Positions 1-8,551 of a stretch of 64,000 nucleotides of DNA are shown piece by piece. The notes below the pieces were generated by a model that was given only the letters and a program-made list of their open reading frames with translations, had not been told where the DNA came from and searched no databases. This DNA is from Allohahella marinimesophila. GTDB taxonomy: Bacteria > Pseudomonadota > Gammaproteobacteria > Pseudomonadales > Oleiphilaceae. The position numbers and the translations under genes were made by a program. Location of the stretch: assembly GCF_039538005.1 (NCBI RefSeq), contig NZ_BAABBO010000011.1, forward strand, positions 62,001-126,000, read 5' to 3'. Numbering within the stretch: the stretch's first letter is position 1; every line of letters begins with the position of its first letter.

Positions 1-661
1 CGACCAAAACATGCTCACTGCCCAGACGCTGAAGGGCTTCGCAGATGGGTCGACACAGGCTTTGATCGAACACGCCGATCACCTGTTTTTTCACGCCAGC
101 GGGATTGGTGATGGGGCCCAGGACGTTGAAGATGGTGCGGACGCCCATCTCCTTGCGAGGACCAATGGCGTGCTTCATGGCGCTGTGATGTGAGGGCGCA
201 AACAGAAAGCCGACGCCGATATCTTCGATAGCGCGGGCAGTGGCCTCCGGCGGAATGGACAGGTTGACCCCTGCCGTTTCGAGCAGGTCCGCGCTGCCAG
301 TCTTGCTCGATACGCTGCGGTTGCCATGCTTGGCGACCTTGGCACCCGCTGCGGCGGCCACGAAGGCTGCTGCCGTACTCACGTTGAAGAGTCCGCTGCC
401 ATCACCGCCGGTGCCGCAGGTATCGACCAGGTTGGTCAGATCACCCTTGACCGATACGGGCGTTGCCAGCGAGCGCATCACCCGCGCCGCGCCGGTGATC
501 TCGTCAATCGTCTCGCCCTTCATGCGCAGCGCAATCAGAAACCCACCGATCTGGGCTGGCGTAGCCTGACCGGTCATGATCTGTTGCATGACGTCGGTCA
601 TGTCTTCAGTCGACAGGTCCTGTCGATCGATGAGCTTCTTGAGTGCTGCTTGTATTTCCAT
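1..661 (-). CDS. trpD: Anthranilate phosphoribosyltransferase, partial (3' end outside window)
   Basis: This enzyme transfers phosphoribose from PRPP to anthranilate, the second step of tryptophan synthesis, in the cytoplasm. About 220 N-terminal residues are visible and the gene continues past the left edge. The reverse-strand translation starts MEIQAALKKLIDRQDLS. It contains the PRPP and metal-binding signature DTCGTGGDGSG, then KHGNRSVSS (anthranilate-site loop) and a conserved NILGPITNPAG segment. The helical N-terminal domain typical of the family comes first. It follows trpG with a 20-base gap, so it is the last visible gene of an rpe-trpE-trpG-trpD transcript. No damage is seen in the visible part. 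Confidence 0.95.
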   Translation of the reverse strand, partial: MEIQAALKKLIDRQDLSTEDMTDVMQQIMTGQATPAQIGGFLIALRMKGETIDEITGAARVMRSLATPVSVKGDLTNLVDTCGTGGDGSGLFNVSTAAAFVAAAAGAKVAKHGNRSVSSKTGSADLLETAGVNLSIPPEATARAIEDIGVGFLFAPSHHSAMKHAIGPRKEMGVRTIFNVLGPITNPAGVKKQVIGVFDQSLCRPICEALQRLGSEHVLV

Positions 662-681
662 ATGAGGTGTCAGATACCGTG

Positions 682-1269
682 TTAGCGCGCAGGGCTTTTC
701 AGGAAATTGTCGAGCAGGGCGTGACCATGCTCGGTGAGTATCGATTCGGGATGGAACTGCACCCCTTCGATATTGAGCGTTTTATGACGCACGCCCATGA
801 TCTCTTCTATTTCACCGTTCTCATACTCTGTCCAGGCGGTCAGCTCCAGACAGTCCGGCAGGCTATCCTTCTGCAGTACCAGCGAGTGGTAACGGGTCGC
901 CGTATACGGTGAAGGGAGTCCGGCAAATACGCCCACACCGGTATGATAGATGGGGGACGTCTTGCCATGCATGATTCGCCCGCCACGTACCACCTGCGCG
1001 CCATAGACCTGGCCAATCGCCTGATGGCCAAGGCAGACCCCCAGTAATGGGATCTCCCCGGCGAAACGGCGAATGACGTCCATTGAAATGCCAGCTTCAT
1101 TTGGCGTGCAGGGGCCGGGAGAGATGACGATCTTTTCAGGCGCCATCTTCGCAATGTCGTCTACTGTCAGCTCATCATTTCTCACCACGCGCACGTCGGC
1201 ACCGAGTTCGCCAAGATACTGCACGATGTTGTAGGTAAACGAATCGTAGTTGTCGATCATCAGCAGCAT
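682..1269 (-). CDS. trpG: Anthranilate synthase component II (glutamine amidotransferase)
   Basis: Class I glutamine amidotransferase subunit (195 residues) that supplies ammonia to TrpE for anthranilate formation. The protein starts MLLMIDNYDSFTYNIVQYL, the usual TrpG/PabA N-terminus. The nucleophile Cys lies in LLGVCLGHQAIG and the catalytic His and Glu in the C-terminal HPESILTEHG. The open frame extends further upstream, but that part is out-of-frame trpE sequence. ATG at 1269 is chosen because it falls four bases after the trpE stop; ATG at 1260 is possible. The subunit could also serve PabB for folate, as in organisms with one shared amidotransferase. Normal length. Confidence 0.96.
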   Translation of the reverse strand: MLLMIDNYDSFTYNIVQYLGELGADVRVVRNDELTVDDIAKMAPEKIVISPGPCTPNEAGISMDVIRRFAGEIPLLGVCLGHQAIGQVYGAQVVRGGRIMHGKTSPIYHTGVGVFAGLPSPYTATRYHSLVLQKDSLPDCLELTAWTEYENGEIEEIMGVRHKTLNIEGVQFHPESILTEHGHALLDNFLKSPAR

Positions 1270-1273
1270 TCGA

Positions 1274-2767
1274 TTACAGTCCCCGCTGGGCGAGTGCGAC
1301 CGCGCGGATGACCGCACGACCCTTGTTGAGCGTTTCTTCCCATTCAGTCGCCGGCACGGAGTCGGCCACGATGCCTGCACCGGCCTGAACGTAGAGCATG
1401 TCATTCTTGATAACGGCCGTGCGAATGGCGATGGCCGTGTCCATATTGCCCTGCCAGGAGAGATAGCCGATCGCGCCACCATAGATACCGCGCTTGACCG
1501 GCTCCAGCTCATCGATGATCTCCATGGCGCGCACCTTGGGTGCCCCACTGAGTGTGCCAGCGGGCAAGGTGGCAGCGAGCACGTCGAGGGCAGACATGCC
1601 CTGCTTGAGCTTGCCGATCACATTGGAGACGATATGCATGACATGCGAGTAGCGCTCGATGACCATCTTCTCGGTCAGTTTCACGCTGCTGATATCCGCC
1701 ACCCGGCCGACATCGTTGCGGCCGAGATCGATGAGCATGAGATGTTCTGCCAGTTCCTTGGGATCTGCCAGCAGTTCCTTCTCGAGGGCCTGGTCTTCTG
1801 CTTCATTGGCGCCACGCGGTCGAGTACCGGCGATCGGACGCACAGTAACGATACCCTCTTCGAGACGGGTGAGAATTTCGGGGGAAGAACCAACGATATG
1901 GAAGTCGCCAAAATCCAGATAATACATGTAGGGTGATGGATTCAGGCAGCGCAGGGCACGATACAGATTGATCGGCTCGGCCTTGAATTCGACCGACATC
2001 CGCTGCGACAGCACGGCCTGCATGATGTCGCCAGCCTTGATGTACTCGCGAATCTTCTCCACACCAGCCTCGTAGCCTTCTCGTGTAGAAGCGCTTCTGA
2101 AATCATCTTCCACGGCCTGAGTCGCCTGACCCACATGTAGCGAATGATCCGGCAGCGGTTCACGAAGCCGGCGCTCGAGCTCGTCCAGCCTGTCTTCAGC
2201 CTTGGCCAGCGCTTCAGGGTCGGCCGGGTCGCAGTGATGCATCAACAGCAGCTTGCCACTCAGGTTGTCGAACACAACCAGTTCGTCCGATACCATGAGA
2301 TAGATGTCTGGCGTGCCAATGGCGTCATCAGTCGGCTGGGTGTGCTGCAGGCGCTTCTCGACGTAGCGAACGGTATCGTAGCCAAAATAACCCACCAGGC
2401 CGCCATGGAAACGCGGCATGTCATCAAGCTCCGGGCAGCGGAAACGCGACTGGTACTCCGCGACGACAGCCAGCGGATCTTCACAGGTGAACGAATCTGT
2501 GACTTGTCCGTCGCAGCCAATCTCCACGTCGTGACCGGATATGCGCAAGAAGTGACGGCAGGGCAGGCCGATGATGGAATAGCGGCCCCATTTTTCGCCA
2601 CCCTGCACCGATTCGAGCAAATAGGACAGTGGTTGCTTGCCCAGTTTCAGATACGTGGACAGCGGCGTGTCCAGATCGGCCATGACTTCACGCACGATCG
2701 GGACCCGGTTGTAGTCTTCGCGTCCGAATTGATCCAGTCGGGCCTGGTCGATGGTCGGTATGCTCAT
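1274..2767 (-). CDS. trpE: Anthranilate synthase component I
   Basis: Converts chorismate plus ammonia to anthranilate, the committed step to tryptophan (497 residues, normal length). An N-terminal regulatory region is followed by the chorismate-binding domain, with PIAGTRPRG, the LIDLGRNDVGRV segment, LPAGTLSGAPKVRAM and the C-terminal VQAGAGIVADS. The N-terminal YLLES motif, associated with tryptophan feedback inhibition in the family, is present, so the enzyme is probably inhibited by tryptophan. The start overlaps the rpe stop by four bases (ATGA), which implies translational coupling. There is no room for a leader-peptide attenuator directly before trpE; any such control would act upstream of rpe. 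Confidence 0.97.
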   Translation of the reverse strand: MSIPTIDQARLDQFGREDYNRVPIVREVMADLDTPLSTYLKLGKQPLSYLLESVQGGEKWGRYSIIGLPCRHFLRISGHDVEIGCDGQVTDSFTCEDPLAVVAEYQSRFRCPELDDMPRFHGGLVGYFGYDTVRYVEKRLQHTQPTDDAIGTPDIYLMVSDELVVFDNLSGKLLLMHHCDPADPEALAKAEDRLDELERRLREPLPDHSLHVGQATQAVEDDFRSASTREGYEAGVEKIREYIKAGDIMQAVLSQRMSVEFKAEPINLYRALRCLNPSPYMYYLDFGDFHIVGSSPEILTRLEEGIVTVRPIAGTRPRGANEAEDQALEKELLADPKELAEHLMLIDLGRNDVGRVADISSVKLTEKMVIERYSHVMHIVSNVIGKLKQGMSALDVLAATLPAGTLSGAPKVRAMEIIDELEPVKRGIYGGAIGYLSWQGNMDTAIAIRTAVIKNDMLYVQAGAGIVADSVPATEWEETLNKGRAVIRAVALAQRGL

Positions 2768-3480
2768 ATGCTCCTGGCCAGGGCGATTTCATCGCGCATG
2801 CGGCTGATGGTGCTGGCGTAATCTTCACTGTTGAAAATGGCTGAACCGGCAACGAACATATCGGCCCCAGCCTGGGCAATCTCGCGGATATTGTCGATTT
2901 TCACGCCACCGTCGATTTCGAGGCGAATATCACGACCGCTCGCATCGATACGCTGACGAACTTCCTTGAGCTTGCGCAGTGTCGACGGAATGAAAGACTG
3001 CCCGCCGAATCCCGGGTTGACCGACATCAGCAGCACCACATCGAGCTGCTCCAGCGTGTAATCCAGTACGCTGAGCGGCGTTGCGGGATTTAGCACCAGC
3101 CCAGCCTTGCAGCCATGCTGCTTGATGAGCGCGATGGAGCGGTCGACATGATCCGAAGCTTCCGGATGGAAGGTGATCCAGGTGGCACCAGCTTTCGCAA
3201 ACAGCTCGATAAGTGGATCGACTGGCTTGACCATCAAATGCACATCAATGGCCGCATCCAGGCCATCCTTTTTTAGCGAGCGTGCAACGGCTTCGCACAC
3301 CATCGGCCCGATGGTGAGATTGGGGACATAGTGATTATCCATCACGTCGAAATGGACGACGTCTGCACCAGCCTCGATGACGTGCCGGATTTCCTCGCCC
3401 AGGCGGGCAAAATCGGCTGACAGGATCGATGGGGCGATGAGGGCGTTCGCAGATTGATTCGACGCGCTTTGTTTCGACAT
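2764..3480 (-). CDS. rpe: Ribulose-phosphate 3-epimerase
   Basis: Interconverts ribulose 5-phosphate and xylulose 5-phosphate in the pentose phosphate pathway (238 residues). It is a TIM barrel with APSILSADFARLGEE at the N-terminus, the metal-ligand motif VVHFDVMDNHYVPN, then HLMVKPVD, LLMSVNPGFGGQSF and EIDGGV. ATG at 3480 is used because the family begins just before the APSILSADF strand. A 14-residue Ser/Asn/Gln-rich N-terminal tail is slightly longer than usual. It is the first gene of the trp transcript and overlaps trpE by four bases. In many relatives gph lies between rpe and trpE; here it does not. Confidence 0.96.
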   Translation of the reverse strand: MSKQSASNQSANALIAPSILSADFARLGEEIRHVIEAGADVVHFDVMDNHYVPNLTIGPMVCEAVARSLKKDGLDAAIDVHLMVKPVDPLIELFAKAGATWITFHPEASDHVDRSIALIKQHGCKAGLVLNPATPLSVLDYTLEQLDVVLLMSVNPGFGGQSFIPSTLRKLKEVRQRIDASGRDIRLEIDGGVKIDNIREIAQAGADMFVAGSAIFNSEDYASTISRMRDEIALARSI

Positions 3481-3546
3481 GTGCAAACTCCGTCCATACT
3501 TGAAGAACACCACATCTTACTGGAACGGCTCACAGGCTCAAGCTCG

Positions 3547-4575
3547 ATGCTCAATGGTTGTACTTCGTCAAAACGCGCTAGTTTATTGCACTTGATTCGC
3601 CGTGTCTCGTGCGGCTGCCTGATTTTGAGCGGCGTCGCCACTGCTGCTGAGCAATTCGAAGGTCGGCTGGCTGCAGAGTCCGCAGCCATGGCCGCGCTCG
3701 AACAGCAGTTGGCGAATTCGCCGGGTTCACTCACACGCATCGAGAAGCTTGGCAGTGAGCAGGCGGGCTTTGCGCCTGTGCTCGGGCTGGCGTTGCTGCC
3801 GCAAGGCGAGGTCGTGCGCGGCGGCGTGCTGTTGTTACACGATAGCGCACAGCACCCCGACTGGCCCGATTTTACCGGGCCAGCTCGTCAGGCGCTCGCT
3901 GGCGACGGCTGGCACACGCTGTCGGTCACGCTTACGCCGGTGCGCCCTGAGGCGCGGCCAAGCCGCAGTTTGCCGCCGCGGCTCGCCGATGGCGGGCTCC
4001 CTGCCGTGCTGAAGGCCGACACCGATGCCAATGATGCAGCGCCCGCAGACGCCTCCCCTGAGGCAACCTTGGCCGAGAGCGTTCCTGTCGTCGATGCTGT
4101 AGAAGCCACGCCAGCCGAAGTGCCGAGGTTGAAGCAGTTCTCGGATATGGAGCGTGTGGCTCTGGGACTGGCCTGGCTTGGCCAGCAAGCGGTGGACAAT
4201 CAGGTGCTCGTCGGTGTTGGGCTGGGTGCCGACACCGCGCTGGCGGCCTATGCCAGCCTTAATCTCGGTACGCGGGGCGTTGTACTCGTGCTGGTGAATG
4301 CAACCCTCGGATTCACCGAAATGAACGAGCTCCTGAAGCAGAGTCCGGGTCTTGCCGAGGCGGTCATCCTTGATATCTATGACCCCGACAGTTACTTCGC
4401 CAGTGCACTGGCGAAGGGGCGCAAGACACTGATGCAACGAAGCTCCGCACAGGCCTATCAACAACGAGCCGTCGCGGGTATCGACCGCGATCTCCGGCTG
4501 CACCAGGCCCCAGTCATTCGTAGTATGCGAGGCTGGTTGCGCCGCTATGCGCCGGGCGTCGAGGGCGCACGCTGA
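3547..4575 (+). CDS. DUF3530 family exported protein with alpha/beta-hydrolase-like fold
   Basis: Protein of 342 residues resembling the DUF3530 family, whose function is unknown. ATG at 3547 gives a plausible signal peptide: a basic stretch (KRASLLHLIRR), a hydrophobic core, and cleavage after a TAA/AEQ-type site, so it is probably periplasmic. The core has a GGVLLLHDSAQHPDWP strand-loop typical of the family, and later a LVGVGLGADTALAAYASL nucleophile-elbow-like segment with Gly/Asp where hydrolases carry Ser, so I would not call it an enzyme. A low-complexity Ala/Pro/Asp-rich insert sits around residues 150-195. It is divergent from rpe, 66 bases apart, and ends seven bases from the converging SCO gene. 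Confidence 0.75.
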   Translation: MLNGCTSSKRASLLHLIRRVSCGCLILSGVATAAEQFEGRLAAESAAMAALEQQLANSPGSLTRIEKLGSEQAGFAPVLGLALLPQGEVVRGGVLLLHDSAQHPDWPDFTGPARQALAGDGWHTLSVTLTPVRPEARPSRSLPPRLADGGLPAVLKADTDANDAAPADASPEATLAESVPVVDAVEATPAEVPRLKQFSDMERVALGLAWLGQQAVDNQVLVGVGLGADTALAAYASLNLGTRGVVLVLVNATLGFTEMNELLKQSPGLAEAVILDIYDPDSYFASALAKGRKTLMQRSSAQAYQQRAVAGIDRDLRLHQAPVIRSMRGWLRRYAPGVEGAR

Positions 4576-4582
4576 CAGACCC

Positions 4583-5263
4583 TCAGTGGCAGGGTAACAG
4601 GGCCGCGCTCAGATGGTAGAGTGAAGTCTGGGCAGGAATGATCAGGTTCAGCGCCTTGAGTATGCGTTCTGCGTTCTGTGGTCCGCGCAGCACAGCTTCC
4701 AGATCACCATCCGGGTTAATCAGGGCCAGGCTGTCGGAGTGGCTGACGATGTAGTTGCCATCAGCATCTTTTTCCTCTGCCTCGAACACCGTGTTCAATT
4801 GCAATGCGAGCCGCTGGGTGGCTTCGAAATCGGCGCGGGCGCCAATAAATCGCTCATCGAAATGTGTCAGATAGCTGCGCATGGTGTCCAGGTCGTCGCG
4901 GGCAGGGTCCATGGTGAGATAGACCACCTGTAACGGATAATAGGGCTGCGCCTCGTCCCACTGAGTCTGCACCTTGCGGAGCTCCATCAGATTGATCGGG
5001 CAGATGTCCGGACATGACATATAGCCAAAATTAACCAGCACCCACTGGCCTTCGAAGTCGGTCGTAAGGTCGATCGTCTTGCCTGTGGTCGACTCGAGCG
5101 GTTGCGCTTCAATCACCCGCGGCTCTGGCATCATGACCGCGTTCAGCAGGCTGAGTTGCTCTACGTCCAGGCTGCGCTCCTTGCTGAACTGCATGCCGAT
5201 AAAAATCCCCAGGGCAGCAGCGAGCAGGGCGATGACGACAATAGCGATGGCTTGAGGCTTCAA
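4583..5263 (-). CDS. SCO1/SenC family copper chaperone
   Basis: Membrane-anchored thioredoxin-fold protein (226 residues) of the SCO family, which delivers copper to the CuA site of cytochrome c oxidase or acts as a periplasmic thiol reductase. An N-terminal helix (residues about 5-24) anchors it, with the rest in the periplasm. The copper ligands are C84 and C88 in SCPDICP and a distal His (H175) in VSHSDSLALI. All three are present, so metal binding is likely. It lies 37 bases downstream of murU and may be cotranscribed, although the roles are unrelated; no oxidase genes are in the window. Confidence 0.9.
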   Translation of the reverse strand: MKPQAIAIVVIALLAAALGIFIGMQFSKERSLDVEQLSLLNAVMMPEPRVIEAQPLESTTGKTIDLTTDFEGQWVLVNFGYMSCPDICPINLMELRKVQTQWDEAQPYYPLQVVYLTMDPARDDLDTMRSYLTHFDERFIGARADFEATQRLALQLNTVFEAEEKDADGNYIVSHSDSLALINPDGDLEAVLRGPQNAERILKALNLIIPAQTSLYHLSAALLPCH

Positions 5264-5300
5264 AGAAAACTTCCTTGATGTGAGTAAGCGGAGTGACTGA

Positions 5301-6032
5301 TCAGTGAGGCGATTGTAGCATGCGATCGAGGGCCTGCAGCCGGTCTACGGTACCGATATCAAGCCAGGTGGCGTCCAGCGCCTGTCCAGTCACTGCGCCC
5401 TGATCCATCGCCTTGCGCAGCACCGGGGCCAGCGGATAAGCGCCTGCGGGCAGCTTGCTGAACATCGATGAACGGTATCGACCGATGCCTGAAAAGGTCA
5501 TCACCCGCGCCTGTCCTGCGGTCATGGCGGTGCCTTGAATGAGGGGTTTGGTGCGCACTCGGCCGTCGTCATATAACAGGAAATCGCCAGCAGGATTGTG
5601 ATCAGGGTTGTCGGTCAGCAGAACATGGGCCAGCTCGGCAGGGGCCAGTCTGTGTTCGAGCAGCTGGCTGTAGTCATACTCGCAATACACATCGCCATTG
5701 GTGACGATGAACTCGAAGTCCTCGCTGTCGTCTTGCGCCAGCAACGGCAATGCCTGCCTGATGCCGCCCGCGGTTTCCAATGGTTCGCGTTCAGCAGAAT
5801 AGCGGATGACGGCGCCATAGCGGCTGCCATCTCCAAGCGCAGCTTCGATCTGTTCACCAAGCCAGGCATGGTTGATCACCAATTCACGCAAGCCCGCCTT
5901 CACCAGCCCCTCTATCGTATATTCGATCAGCGCCCTGCCACCGGCCTTGAGCAGCGGCTTCGGGGTATGCTCGGTCAACGGTCGCATGCGTGTGCCGTAG
6001 CCGGCAGCCAGGATAAGCGCCTTGATGGTCAT
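5301..6032 (-). CDS. murU: N-acetylmuramate alpha-1-phosphate uridylyltransferase
   Basis: Nucleotidyltransferase (243 residues) that makes UDP-MurNAc from MurNAc 1-phosphate in the peptidoglycan recycling route that bypasses de novo MurA/MurB synthesis. The N-terminus carries the pyrophosphorylase signature LILAAGYGTRMRPLTEHTPK, followed by KPLLKAGGRALIEY and a VTNGDVYCEYDY metal-binding strand. It could be mistaken for a glucose-1-phosphate nucleotidyltransferase, but the four-base overlap with amgK identifies the pair. Its substrate is made by AmgK just upstream. In Pseudomonas this route gives intrinsic fosfomycin resistance. Confidence 0.92.
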   Translation of the reverse strand: MTIKALILAAGYGTRMRPLTEHTPKPLLKAGGRALIEYTIEGLVKAGLRELVINHAWLGEQIEAALGDGSRYGAVIRYSAEREPLETAGGIRQALPLLAQDDSEDFEFIVTNGDVYCEYDYSQLLEHRLAPAELAHVLLTDNPDHNPAGDFLLYDDGRVRTKPLIQGTAMTAGQARVMTFSGIGRYRSSMFSKLPAGAYPLAPVLRKAMDQGAVTGQALDATWLDIGTVDRLQALDRMLQSPH

Positions 6033-7150
6033 GGCTGATCGGTGGTGCGGGCAAACACGTCATAAGCTGGAATAACTTCCTTGCGCAGCAGGGTTTCCAG
6101 TCGTTGCATGATATCGACATAACGAGAAGTTTTGCTCAGTGCCGCGGCAGTGTCGGCCAGGTAGGTCAGTACCAGCGGGATATCCTTCAGATAGCGTGCC
6201 TTGCCATCACGACGGTACAGTCTGGCGAATATACCGGCCGCCTTGAGATGACGCTGCATGCCCATGAGGTCGAACTGCACCTGGGTGAAGGCCGCCACAT
6301 TGTTCTGGCCGGTTCGGCTACCACTGTGGGCAATATAATGGGTCATGAGCCGCTGACGCAGACTGTCATCCAGCAGGACATAACAGTCCTTGAGTAGTGA
6401 GACCAGGTCATAGCTCGACGGACCGACCACCGCGTCCTGGAAATCGATGATGCGAACAGCATCCCGCTCGTCGATCATGAGGTTGCGCGAATGATAATCC
6501 CGATGCACCACACTGTGCGGCTGTGCCAATGCTTCCAGTACCAGAACATCATCGAGCGCCGTCAGCAGCTCGTGACTCTGGGGCACAACGGCCGGGCTGA
6601 GCTCGAGGCAGGCCTCCAGTAACCAGTCGCGGAACAGCGCAGTCTCGCGCCGCAACAGGGCTTCGTCGTAGCGTGGCATGGCGTTGACTGCCTCGCTGTC
6701 GAGCGGCAGCGCCTGAATTCGACACAAACTTTCGATGGCCGCCTGGTAGTAATGTTCTATCTCGGTCGATCTGGCAGCCACGCGGGGGCCGGTCAGCGAA
6801 AACAGCGTGCGATCGTCAAGATCTTCCATGGCAATAAAGCCGGCGTCGTCATCGACGGCGAAGAGTTCGGGTACCGCTATACCAGCGGCAAACCAGTCTT
6901 CGGCAATCGTCGCGAAGGGGCGTGTACTTTCATGCGGGGCTGGCGCGTCCATGAGCATCATGCGCTTGCCGGACGGCGAAGTGATTCGACAGTAATGGCG
7001 AAAACTGGCGTCACCAGGCAGGGGGCTGGCCCATGCCTGCTCGGCAGCCGCGAATTCCGGATCCACACGTCGGAGATTTCCGATCAGGCCGCTCTGGGCC
7101 GTCGGGGAGGCCATCCGCCTTACCCATTCAATCAGTTGCTCAAGTCTCAA
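6029..7150 (-). CDS. amgK: Anomeric MurNAc/GlcNAc kinase
   Basis: Aminoglycoside-phosphotransferase-fold kinase (373 residues) that phosphorylates MurNAc (and GlcNAc) at the anomeric position, feeding MurU. The fold shows a GDASFRHYCRI strand near residue 45, the catalytic loop VVHRDYHSRNLMID and the metal motif VRIIDFQDAVVGP. The start is TTG at 7150, judged from the family's QALxxWL-like N-terminus; an ATG at 7114 would remove that helix. It overlaps murU by four bases and follows the patatin-like gene by 18 bases. It is in the amgK-murU/lptD neighbourhood typical of Pseudomonas-like genomes. Confidence 0.92.
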   Translation of the reverse strand: MRLEQLIEWVRRMASPTAQSGLIGNLRRVDPEFAAAEQAWASPLPGDASFRHYCRITSPSGKRMMLMDAPAPHESTRPFATIAEDWFAAGIAVPELFAVDDDAGFIAMEDLDDRTLFSLTGPRVAARSTEIEHYYQAAIESLCRIQALPLDSEAVNAMPRYDEALLRRETALFRDWLLEACLELSPAVVPQSHELLTALDDVLVLEALAQPHSVVHRDYHSRNLMIDERDAVRIIDFQDAVVGPSSYDLVSLLKDCYVLLDDSLRQRLMTHYIAHSGSRTGQNNVAAFTQVQFDLMGMQRHLKAAGIFARLYRRDGKARYLKDIPLVLTYLADTAAALSKTSRYVDIMQRLETLLRKEVIPAYDVFARTTDQP

Positions 7151-7168
7151 GGAAAGCCTGCTTCTGGT

Positions 7169-8320
7169 CTATACCGCTGGATTGATATCTGAACGCAGGA
7201 ACTGCTCGATCTGTCGTTCATGTGCACGGGCGTCATTGTAACCGAGATCGATGAGGTCGCTGATGAATGATCGCTCGAACATCAGGTAGCTCGCCATACT
7301 CGCGCCGCCCTCAGGATCAAGCTTGCTCTGCCCCAGAAACTTGCGTACTGCCGGCGGCAGGTCATCTGTGTGACGTGAGGCAATCTGATCGATCGGCTCG
7401 CTGGGCGAAATCACGAGGATGTCCAGCGGCTTCAGGTTCAATGGCGATGCCGCAAGTGTCTCCTGCGGGATCATGGCGATAAGCTGATTGATGAGCAGGG
7501 CCTTGTCAATATCGTTTTCGATCACATCCAGAAAGGCGCCATTGAGCATATGCTCCATTACCTGCGCCAGGTTCGGGAACTTGCGGGCTTTTACCCGCTG
7601 TGGCGCGGATATCCTGTTGGCACTGACACCGATTATCAGCAGTCGTTCGGCGCCGAGGTGAACCGCCGGGCTGAGTGGCGCCATATTCCTCACTACACCA
7701 TCGCCGAAGTATTCCCGATTGATCTTCACCGGCGGAAAAATGGTGGGAATGGCTGAAGAAGCCAGCAGATGATCGACTTCGAGACGGGTGGCCACACCGA
7801 CGCGCTGTCCAAGATGCCAGCTCTCGAGATGACCGCCACCCTGAAAAAAGCTGACGCTTTGACCACTCTTGTAACCGCAAGCGGTTACCGACACCGCCTT
7901 TATACCACCATGTTCAATGGCCGCGGCGAGCCCTTCTGCATTCATGACCTTGTTGAGAAAGCCTCTCAAGGGGGTCGCATCCAGCATGGAGGCCGGCATG
8001 TCATGCTCGTCGCCACTGAGAAAGGATTTGACGAAATGAGACATCCGCTTGGCAACGCCCCAGAAATCGGTGCGATAGATGTCGGAGGATTTCAGGCCGA
8101 GCCAGAGTTCGACCAGCGCGTCCACGCTTTCACGGAAGTTGGTACCGTTCGCCGCCAGCCCAACAGCATTCAGCGCACCGGCTGAAGTACCGCAGATGAT
8201 GGGGAAGGGATGTTCCAGCGCAGGAAGCTGATCTGCAATCGCCTTGAGAACGCCAATTTGATAAGCCGCTCTTGCCCCGCCGCCAGTCAGTATCAGGGCT
8301 GTATCTCTGTTTCCGCTCAC
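7169..8320 (-). CDS. Patatin-like phospholipase
   Basis: Predicted cytoplasmic or membrane-associated lipid acyl hydrolase (383 residues). It has the patatin oxyanion motif TGGGARAAYQIG at residues 12-23, the nucleophile elbow GTSAG with Ser46, and the catalytic-dyad Asp207 in FGDGVV. No signal peptide is seen. The start is GTG at 8320 with an AAGGGA ribosome-binding sequence about nine bases upstream. It heads the amgK-murU transcript and is divergent from lptD. That placement suggests a role in envelope lipid turnover, but this is inference; the substrate is unknown. It is only distantly like the second patatin at 43516. Confidence 0.88.
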   Translation of the reverse strand: MSGNRDTALILTGGGARAAYQIGVLKAIADQLPALEHPFPIICGTSAGALNAVGLAANGTNFRESVDALVELWLGLKSSDIYRTDFWGVAKRMSHFVKSFLSGDEHDMPASMLDATPLRGFLNKVMNAEGLAAAIEHGGIKAVSVTACGYKSGQSVSFFQGGGHLESWHLGQRVGVATRLEVDHLLASSAIPTIFPPVKINREYFGDGVVRNMAPLSPAVHLGAERLLIIGVSANRISAPQRVKARKFPNLAQVMEHMLNGAFLDVIENDIDKALLINQLIAMIPQETLAASPLNLKPLDILVISPSEPIDQIASRHTDDLPPAVRKFLGQSKLDPEGGASMASYLMFERSFISDLIDLGYNDARAHERQIEQFLRSDINPAV

Positions 8321-8398
8321 TGGGCCTGGTCCCTTGTCTGTACGCTCTCTGGCGCCATGTATTGTTCTCTGTTTGGCTTCAGTCTAGTTCAAAAGTCC

Positions 8399-8428
8399 TT
8401 GTACTGCGCTGGCCGGGCTCGTTATAGT
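8399..8428 (+). promoter_or_regulatory. Candidate sigma-70 promoter for lptD
   Basis: A TATAGT box (8423-8428, one mismatch to consensus) lies 18 bases after a weak TTGTAC. It is 123 bases before the lptD start, in the 231-base divergent gap with the patatin gene. I saw no convincing sigma-E type sequence, which controls lptD in some relatives. Confidence 0.3.
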
Positions 8429-8551
8429 TCGCCGTTGAACAGTCTGTAAACACCGCTGTCAGCCGACTCGCCCGACGCCATCGGCGGCGCCGGTCATTCC
8501 AGTAACGATCATACGTTCGATCAAAGCCACGATCTGGATCCGCAAGCTCCG

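Noticed and set aside
2144..2821. 225-codon plus-strand frame across trpE and rpe
   Set aside because: Antisense to intact trpE and to the end of rpe; no family resemblance.
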